A stretch of 40,843 nucleotides of DNA from Desulfobacterales bacterium (GTDB taxonomy: Bacteria > Desulfobacterota > Desulfobacteria > Desulfobacterales > Desulfolunaceae). Shown piece after piece: positions 35,901-40,843 of the stretch. The notes below the pieces were generated by a model. That model was given only the letters and a program-made list of their open reading frames with translations, was not told where the DNA came from and did no database searches. Every line of letters begins with the position of its first letter. Position 1 is the first letter of the stretch. The translations under genes and the position numbers were made by a program. The stretch covers positions 1-40,843 of the forward strand of contig JAKSCC010000143.1 in assembly GCA_022360815.1 (NCBI GenBank), written 5' to 3'.

Positions 35901-36632
35901 GGACCCAAATTCCAGCTTCAGGGGAATATGGTTGTCGTTTAAAAATTTTGAAAACTCAGGAAAGCCTTCGCAAAGCTCCATGTTGGTAAGAACCAGACGC
36001 ACCTTGATGGGCTTTTTGCGGGCGCGGGCCAGAAGGTTGATCTTGCCGCGAAGCATCTGGGCCTCTTTCTTAAGGAACAGAGGCTCGTCCGTCTGAAATG
36101 TGGCGCAGTTGAGCACCACCACCGCCGTAGGATCTTTGCGCCTGAAAAGAGGTTTCCAAAGCTTGAGCAGGGCCACACGCGCTGCCTTGGAGGTGTCGTT
36201 TAAAATGGAAGAAGGGATCTCTTGCACCAAAACCTTGGAGCCCAAATAGACCTGAAGCAAGGGGTTTGCGGTGTAGCTTGGGTAGAACTGGCGGGCATGG
36301 CCCTGCCAGTCGGTGTGATTGTTGATCAGCACACTCTTTCCAGCCCCGCTCTCCCCAAAAACCACAAAGTGCTGATACACCATGATAATCCGGCGAAACT
36401 CACCGGGAATCTGGCTTAAAAAGCCTTTCCACGCCTTCACCAGACTATGGGGCGCCATACTGGGAAGCTCTTTCACCGCTTTTGGCTCGGGAGCGGCCTC
36501 CTTTTCACTCTTTTTTCTCTTCTTCAAAAAGAGCACAAGCCCTCCAAAAAGAAGCAGAGCCACCAGGCAGACCGGAATCCATGCCGCATACTCTGCCGGT
36601 AAAAACCCTTTGAGCTTATTTATCCATTTCAT
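32922..36632 (-). CDS. tssM: Type VI secretion system membrane-complex protein TssM (IcmF)
   Basis: A 1236-residue TssM, the standard length. A membrane helix lies at residues about 17-36, a Walker A NTP-binding loop GESGAGKS at 93-100, and VVVLNCATF-type strand sequence after it. A second membrane segment (GALGALGVIYLAGSFIY, about 358-374) precedes the long periplasmic part, which carries the IcmF helical and C-terminal beta domains. The C terminus ends in NEDPWSLFRLPK. TssM spans the inner membrane and joins TssL to TssJ. It is the second gene of the leftward locus, 224 bases downstream of clpV, a gap with no recognised feature. Confidence 0.96.
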   Translation of the reverse strand: MKWINKLKGFLPAEYAAWIPVCLVALLLFGGLVLFLKKRKKSEKEAAPEPKAVKELPSMAPHSLVKAWKGFLSQIPGEFRRIIMVYQHFVVFGESGAGKSVLINNHTDWQGHARQFYPSYTANPLLQVYLGSKVLVQEIPSSILNDTSKAARVALLKLWKPLFRRKDPTAVVVLNCATFQTDEPLFLKKEAQMLRGKINLLARARKKPIKVRLVLTNMELCEGFPEFSKFLNDNHIPLKLEFGSKEDLARLESCLLPYEEHLSRALISLEASDYLKIMTFLEKAPVLLGELGKFISVLQSPDPLTPEPEVTSLSLAFLSDEYTPVSNPFDTSLTTQEIKKFNPLLKHRIAAGALGALGVIYLAGSFIYERHLIQERYVQIEKIEKAPLSQYNQNMHKLFVDPLTSIKQRTLLDFIPDFFPQANREIYRRGVANIRNYYLIPELEKYLVSAKSWDVDLLDASEQSDSRNRVLYLLGLLYATQGNDLGELIMENMDAWADNTGLSRLLIEDYVHFNESSDGITIDMNDYIYTSKKGVIDDPLAIMVFFEKVKKYYYQPVLSLGEFETLRQEAEGFLGRILDVERYDLSVKVTELLRREAMLSINTQEINTADFKTQVQQTAIKEFLRFLLASRISRPDVTGGMNLSGLYENLKVMMAYKGLDTDSDSSFQFVLAGRNFKFNAARWNDLLNRSRMSLFINDFIDHNIHQDGTLFFHQREDFSDLLMNASNNGMFLFRGQYRVDGRFTRKAFEKRVQPVVSELPPFIEGLPVPEKDKARFSRFLMSEVDAYGQRYAEAYQNYYMDFDIGATSLATLRLVLKQLNEPTSPLMDVLMAVKENTLIPIGENIYLHTFAKHLETFSFLGRLLTEQKGAFPEMETYKAFLEQMLLEIDAHSENSAHLGKFEKRLSSLARISYAMFLGREGSYLSLMEQWVESVGIPYQWRGAFMAPVLSAYAIGKPEVEQQVALIWNELYERDIQPLHDFFPFNRTTGRDVSLAMLGRSTHPNGHFWEVFKGILGAITHEDAGVWSLRPTSLETLEVPEKMLPTLNAVQRLTATLWNDEGDVKPLTYMVKPYPLPQVKAGGPLVSLAYLHAGDFSIFGFNQQPAWKKMDFDWSRENSASVGVELLPRKGGPSKLYNAVEVGRSAWSFYHLLQRSENASAKDALGGLSKAEDEKASLGDERRGAEPTIFTWVVNYRGERGRSVTDSGLVDRRGIRGLQVSFAIRNEDPWSLFRLPK

Positions 36633-36856
36633 CTCTACCCAACCATCCCTTTGTTAGTAGGAATTGCCTTCACGATGTCTGCCAAAAAGGGGCACCACGC
36701 TCCCTTCTCTTTTTTCAGGCCCACACCAACCTTCCACCTTATTCTTTCCAGAGGCCCAAATGCCCAATAGCCTTAAGCCCTCTTGTCTCCATGTCTAAAG
36801 CCTGTCCCCAAAGGCTTTGCCGTCAGAAAGAATTCTCCCTCTGCAAAATTCGCTTT

Positions 36857-39433
36857 TCACTGTGGGGCCGACGTTTTTGGGGCGAGTGCCACCTCGCCTT
36901 CCTCTTCAAAGACCACCACAGTCTCTCCTTCCTTAACGGTGCCCGCCAGAATCGCCTCGGCCAAAGGATCTTGAACCAGGGTTTGAATCACCCGGCCCAA
37001 GGGTCTGGCACCCATAAGCGGATTGAACCCACGTTGGGCCAGAAGATCGCGGGCCTCCGGGGTCACCTCAAGGGTCATCCTCTTTTCCTTCAAAAGGACT
37101 GCCAGTCGGCCCAGCTGAATATCTGCAATGGGCATCATGTTTTCATGGGTGAGCTGGCCAAAGACGAGAATGTCATCCAAGCGGTTTAAAAACTCTGGGC
37201 GAAAGTGCCCCCTTACCGCCTCCATAATGCCCTGGTTCATTGCCGCCCGATCCTCAGGAGTCTCGACGGGCTCAATGCTTTCGGCCCCCAAATTTGAAGT
37301 CATCAAAACGATGGTGTTTGCAAAGCTGACAGTATTGCCCTGGCTGTCAGTCAGGCGCCCATCGTCCAGGAGTTGTAGAAAAAGGTTGAACACATCGGCG
37401 TGGGCCTTTTCCACCTCATCAAAAAGGAGGACACTGTAGGGCTTGCGCCGCACGCTGTTGGTAAGCACCCCACCCTCTTCATAGCCCACATACCCGGGAG
37501 GGGCCCCAACCAGGCGGGCCACGGAGTGCTTCTCCATGAACTCGCTCATGTCGATACGGGTCAGCGCCTTTTCATCGTCGAAAAGGTACTCGGCAAGTGT
37601 CTTGGCAATTTCGGTCTTCCCGACCCCCGTGGGGCCCAGCATCAGAAAAGAGGCAATGGGCCGATTGGGATTCTGGACACCTGCTCGCGATCGTCTTACC
37701 GCCTTTGAGATGGCAGAGACCGCCTCATCTTGTCCCACCACGCGGCGACAGAGCCACGCCTCCAAATTCAACAGGCGCTCACGCTCGGCCTCCATCATTT
37801 TGGCGATGGGAATCCCCGTGATCTGCGAGACCGTTTCGGCAATTTCATCTTCTCCGATAACCCCGCGTCTTTCAGCCGATTCGGCTTCCATCTCCATTTC
37901 CCCCAGAGCGTCAAGGCGCTCTTTCAAGGAAGGAATCACCTTGTACTCAAGCTCAGCGACTCCGGAAAAATCATTTTCAGAAATCTTTTCTTCCATCTCC
38001 TCTTCCGCATCGGACAAAGCCTTTTTCACCGAAACCACCTCTTGAAGGGCCAGGCGGCTCTTCTCCCAGGAAGAGAGTTTTGCCGATAACTCTTCTGACA
38101 AGCTGGCCTGCTCGGATTCAAGGGTTTCCCGCCGGAGTACGGCTTCCTTCTCCTCTTCATGGGCCAACCCCTCCAGCTCAAGGGAGAGAGATTTAAGGCG
38201 CGCCTCCATATCGCGAATATCAGACGGCTTTTCTGCCAGGGCAATGCGCACGGTCGAAGCGGTTTGATCCATCAAATCCACAGCCTTATCCGGAAGAAAA
38301 CGGTCGGTTATATACCGATTGGAGAGACGGGCTGCTGCCTGAAGGGCTGCATCGAGAAATTTTACACCATGGTGGGCCTCATACCGGGCTTTCACTCCCC
38401 GCAAAATGGCCACGGCCTCATCGGGTGAGGGCTCATCCACCTGAACCACCTGAAACCTGCGCATGAGTGCGGTATCGGTCTCAATATGCTTTTTGTACTC
38501 TGAAAGGGTGGTGGATCCGATGCAACGAATCTCACCGCGAGAAAGGGCTGGTTTCATCAGGTTGGCCGCATCCATGGAGCCTTCCGACCCCCCGGCCCCC
38601 ACCAGCATGTGGATCTCATCGATAAAAAGAATCACATTGCCGCAGGCTTGGACCTCGGCAAGTACGGTTTTAAAACGTTCTTCAAACTCCCCTCGAAACT
38701 TGGCACCTGCCACCAATTGCCCCATATCCAAAGAGAGAATTCGAGCGCCCCGAAGGTCTTCAGGCACATCGCCGCGTAAAATACGTTGCGCAAGCCCCTC
38801 CACCAAAGCCGTCTTTCCTACGCCCGGTTCACCAATAATGATGGGATTGTTCTTAAGCCGCCGCCCAAGAATCTGAATGGCAAGACCGATCTCATGTTCC
38901 CGGCCAATAACAGGGTCCAACTGGTCATTTGCGGCAGCCTCAGTGAGGTCATTGGCATAGGTTTCAAGAGCCTCTCCCACCGTTTCTCCGCTTTGAAGCC
39001 CAGCCTCCTTTGTTTCCATCAGCAAAACATCCACGCGACCCACACCGACTCCAGCGTCATTAAAGGCATCCAGAATCTCTTTGTGCGATGTCAAAGCCAC
39101 CAGAAGGTGGGCCAAGGTAATCTTTGAGGCGCTGCACCGAATGGAGAGTTCATCCGCCTGGATAAATACCCTCTCCAGATCTCGACTCACTGGGGTCTGC
39201 TGACAGGACGCATCCGCTTTGGGCTGGGTGAGAAGCTGACCGTCCACACGAGCCGTCAGCACCCCCATATCTGGAGCCAGTCGTTTAACAAGAGAGGTAG
39301 ATTCTGAGGCATTATCGCTTAAAATTTCAGACAAAAGGTGCCAGACGCTCACCACCTGGTGATCCTTCTTCACGGCCAATCGGCAGGCCGCCTCCACTCG
39401 TCCCTGGGCACTTTGTGTCAATTTTTCAATCAT
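36857..39433 (-). CDS. tssH: Type VI secretion ATPase ClpV (TssH)
   Basis: An 858-residue AAA+ disaggregase that disassembles contracted TssB/TssC sheath. The N domain (residues 1-150) has HLLSEIL and repeats the Clp_N pattern. The first AAA domain carries [13 protein letters not shown] (Walker A, near residue 200) and [13 protein letters not shown], the middle coiled coil includes [13 protein letters not shown], and the second AAA domain has [19 protein letters not shown] and [11 protein letters not shown]. It lies in a T6SS locus and is the size of ClpV rather than of ClpB. Start taken as the second of two adjacent ATGs at 39433-39436; an upstream in-frame start at 39463 is possible. It is the first gene of the locus. 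Confidence 0.95.
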   Translation of the reverse strand: MIEKLTQSAQGRVEAACRLAVKKDHQVVSVWHLLSEILSDNASESTSLVKRLAPDMGVLTARVDGQLLTQPKADASCQQTPVSRDLERVFIQADELSIRCSASKITLAHLLVALTSHKEILDAFNDAGVGVGRVDVLLMETKEAGLQSGETVGEALETYANDLTEAAANDQLDPVIGREHEIGLAIQILGRRLKNNPIIIGEPGVGKTALVEGLAQRILRGDVPEDLRGARILSLDMGQLVAGAKFRGEFEERFKTVLAEVQACGNVILFIDEIHMLVGAGGSEGSMDAANLMKPALSRGEIRCIGSTTLSEYKKHIETDTALMRRFQVVQVDEPSPDEAVAILRGVKARYEAHHGVKFLDAALQAAARLSNRYITDRFLPDKAVDLMDQTASTVRIALAEKPSDIRDMEARLKSLSLELEGLAHEEEKEAVLRRETLESEQASLSEELSAKLSSWEKSRLALQEVVSVKKALSDAEEEMEEKISENDFSGVAELEYKVIPSLKERLDALGEMEMEAESAERRGVIGEDEIAETVSQITGIPIAKMMEAERERLLNLEAWLCRRVVGQDEAVSAISKAVRRSRAGVQNPNRPIASFLMLGPTGVGKTEIAKTLAEYLFDDEKALTRIDMSEFMEKHSVARLVGAPPGYVGYEEGGVLTNSVRRKPYSVLLFDEVEKAHADVFNLFLQLLDDGRLTDSQGNTVSFANTIVLMTSNLGAESIEPVETPEDRAAMNQGIMEAVRGHFRPEFLNRLDDILVFGQLTHENMMPIADIQLGRLAVLLKEKRMTLEVTPEARDLLAQRGFNPLMGARPLGRVIQTLVQDPLAEAILAGTVKEGETVVVFEEEGEVALAPKTSAPQ

Positions 39434-39463
39434 CATGGGCTGCTCGTTCCGCGCAAGGCGCAC

Positions 39464-40618
39464 TTATCCGGTTAGGCCCGAGTTTAAAATTCGGGCACAA
39501 AAGATATGGAATCTGCTTTAGCTGGCAGTGGTGCCGTAAAGAGAGGTTACCCTGGGCTGAGTTGGCGGTAGCGTACCGCAGGCGCGGTATCTTGGAGTTA
39601 TAACTTCTGATGTCAAAGGGTTGATCGGACCAAACAGCGATACTCTCGCAGAACATCGCACAACAATTCCCCCTGAAACTCTGCGATTTAATTTAGAATG
39701 AACCCGACCCGTGCCGAGAAGGCACCCCCCGGCTGGATCCATCTTTTTGCCTCTCGGAAGAACAACCAGCATGACAAAATGCGTTAACACCATGGGTGGC
39801 TTTTTTTGCTATACGGATCGCTTCCAAGATTATCAACATTTCATAATTTAGAAATTCATTTCTTAAAAACCAAAAAACTCATATCTACATCATTGATTGA
39901 GAAAGTATCGCCAAGACAAGCTTCTGTCAAGTTCCTTTCTGAGGTAAATCCCACAACCATAGATACACAAACACAGCTTCTGGTCAACCAGTTTCAATAC
40001 CCTCACCATCCTTAAAAATTACGGATATATAAATAGAATGATGATTTCATCATATAATCTCAAAGCAATACCTCAAACGCTCAAACATCTGTCCACACTC
40101 AGTTGAACACCTGCTAAAAAAATACTTCTTTATCTCATTGAAAAATGGTGGACGCGATAAGAAATCATCGCTAAAGTACATGACTCATATTCCACATTAT
40201 AATTCCGTTATCTTAGTCAATGCCTTTAACATTGTTTTTCTGACATCATCAAAAAGAAAGCTTCGATGGAAGTTTTGCATGGAGGTGCCGAAAAAAACCC
40301 TCATCTTCAAAAGTTTGATGCCCTTCTGAATGCAAGGATGCTGGTGCAGACCTTTAAGCACCGAGGATAAAAAACAGAAGAGCAGACAAAGGCCCGTGTC
40401 TCTTCATGGTTGGGGGGAAAAACCGACTATGGCCATGGTTTAAAATGAATGATCTCAAGAAAAAGATAAGATGCGCCGGGACAATACCCACAGAGGGTTC
40501 ACAAAAACAGGGTTTGCCCCAATCTTGCAAGTTACTGCAAAAGCCATCTTCTTTTTTGCAGAATTCATCAGAGAGAACGCAACGTCGTGAACATTTCATT
40601 GTTAAATAAAAGAGAATT
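39464..40618. other. Long gene-free stretch upstream of clpV
   Basis: About 1150 bases without a convincing gene. The first 300 bases are G+C-balanced and contain a CCCGA/TCGGG hairpin (about 39478-39497) and overlapping minus-strand frames (39426-39793) that I do not recognise. From 39800 to 40350 the stretch is A+T-rich with many stops. The stretch must hold the T6SS promoter on the minus strand and a promoter for the gene at 40619 on the plus strand, but no convincing -35/-10 or -24/-12 pair was found. It could hold remnants of a lost gene. Confidence 0.45.
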
Positions 40619-40843
40619 ATGCATCATCTTTTTCCGAACAAATCCATGGTCCTCATCATCCCCATCACCCTTTTTACCTTTTTTGTTTCTGTGCCATCCG
40701 CCTTTGCTTTTTTAGACCTAAACCTTGGAGACGGAGAGGTCACCACCCGTGCAATTAGAGACGGAGCGATCACAACACAAAAACTGGGAAATAGTGCGGT
40801 TACCACTGGAAAAATAGCTGGCAGTGCCGTCTCCACAGACAAA
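40619..40843 (+). CDS. Exported protein with short Gly/Ala/Thr repeats (3' end outside window)
   Basis: Open to the right edge. The first 32 residues form a signal peptide: a polar start, a hydrophobic core with IIPITLFTFFVSV, and a VPSAFA cleavage site. The mature part reads as repeats of about 10 residues in which G-x-(V/A/I)-T-T or S-A-V-T-T alternates with K-(I/L) (for example DGAITTQKLGNSAVTTGKIAG). This is the pattern of phage-tail-fibre-like and collar-type repeats, often of trimeric beta structure. A weak AAGAGA ribosome site lies upstream. Function is unknown; a secreted or surface-fibre protein is the inference. Confidence 0.6.
   Translation, partial: MHHLFPNKSMVLIIPITLFTFFVSVPSAFAFLDLNLGDGEVTTRAIRDGAITTQKLGNSAVTTGKIAGSAVSTDK

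Noticed and set aside
39500-39660. Sigma-54 promoter for the T6SS locus
   Set aside because: No GG/GC pair with the right spacing on the minus strand was found by eye; a TTGACA occurs but with no matching -10.
39426-39793. Overlapping minus-strand frames upstream of clpV
   Set aside because: No family resemblance, no ribosome site, and they overlap one another in different frames.
1-40843. CRISPR array, tRNA or rRNA genes, intact insertion sequence
   Set aside because: No regularly spaced direct repeats, no cloverleaf or rRNA-like segment and no transposase were found on either strand.

Overview
The window reads as chromosomal DNA of a Gram-negative anaerobe, most likely a Desulfobacterota sulfate reducer of the Desulfobacteraceae/Desulfolunaceae kind. 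This is inferred from overall protein flavour, a large Cache-type chemoreceptor, an adenine deaminase operon and a proteobacterial type VI secretion system (T6SS). No rRNA or tRNA gene, CRISPR array or intact insertion sequence was seen.

Left part (1-8.3 kb): the 3' end of a DUF2628-like membrane protein; a leftward pair for acylphosphatase and a MenI/YdiI-type hotdog thioesterase; the rightward cmoA-cmoB pair for the cmo5U34 tRNA modification; two small genes of unknown function; an EamA-family transporter; and a large methyl-accepting chemotaxis protein. The chemoreceptor carries two copies of its sensor module and is broken by a one-base frameshift near 5825.

Middle (8.3-14.4 kb): a purine salvage operon. 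It has a structured leader, a divergent adenine-deaminase-like amidohydrolase that has lost conserved active-site residues, a canonical adenine deaminase, and an NCS2-type nucleobase permease. A related 64-bp hairpin repeat follows each of the two deaminase genes. A strong intrinsic terminator closes the operon.

Right part (14.4-39.4 kb, all leftward): one large T6SS locus. In transcription order it is tssH(clpV), tssM, tssJ, a divergent AMP-binding (ANL) protein, tssB, tssC, hcp, tssK, tssE, vgrG, a separate VgrG needle-tail protein, tssF, tssL, a small unknown gene, tssG, a triple zinc-ribbon protein, tssA, a DUF4280 PAAR-like tip protein, a predicted M35-like zinc peptidase, and a 735-residue protein. 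The last joins a DXD glycosyltransferase of the large-clostridial-toxin type to an alpha/beta-hydrolase domain lacking its nucleophile and His. All 13 core Tss functions plus a PAAR-like tip appear present. The last three genes look like a tip-plus-cargo module, and I see no obvious immunity gene. That fits either a eukaryotic target or a host protected in some other way.

The candidates for something undescribed are the glycosyltransferase/pseudo-hydrolase cargo, the adenylate-forming-enzyme homologue embedded in the T6SS core, and the triple zinc-ribbon protein translationally coupled to tssA. The right end holds about 1.15 kb with no recognisable gene, then the start of an exported protein made of short repeats that runs off the window.
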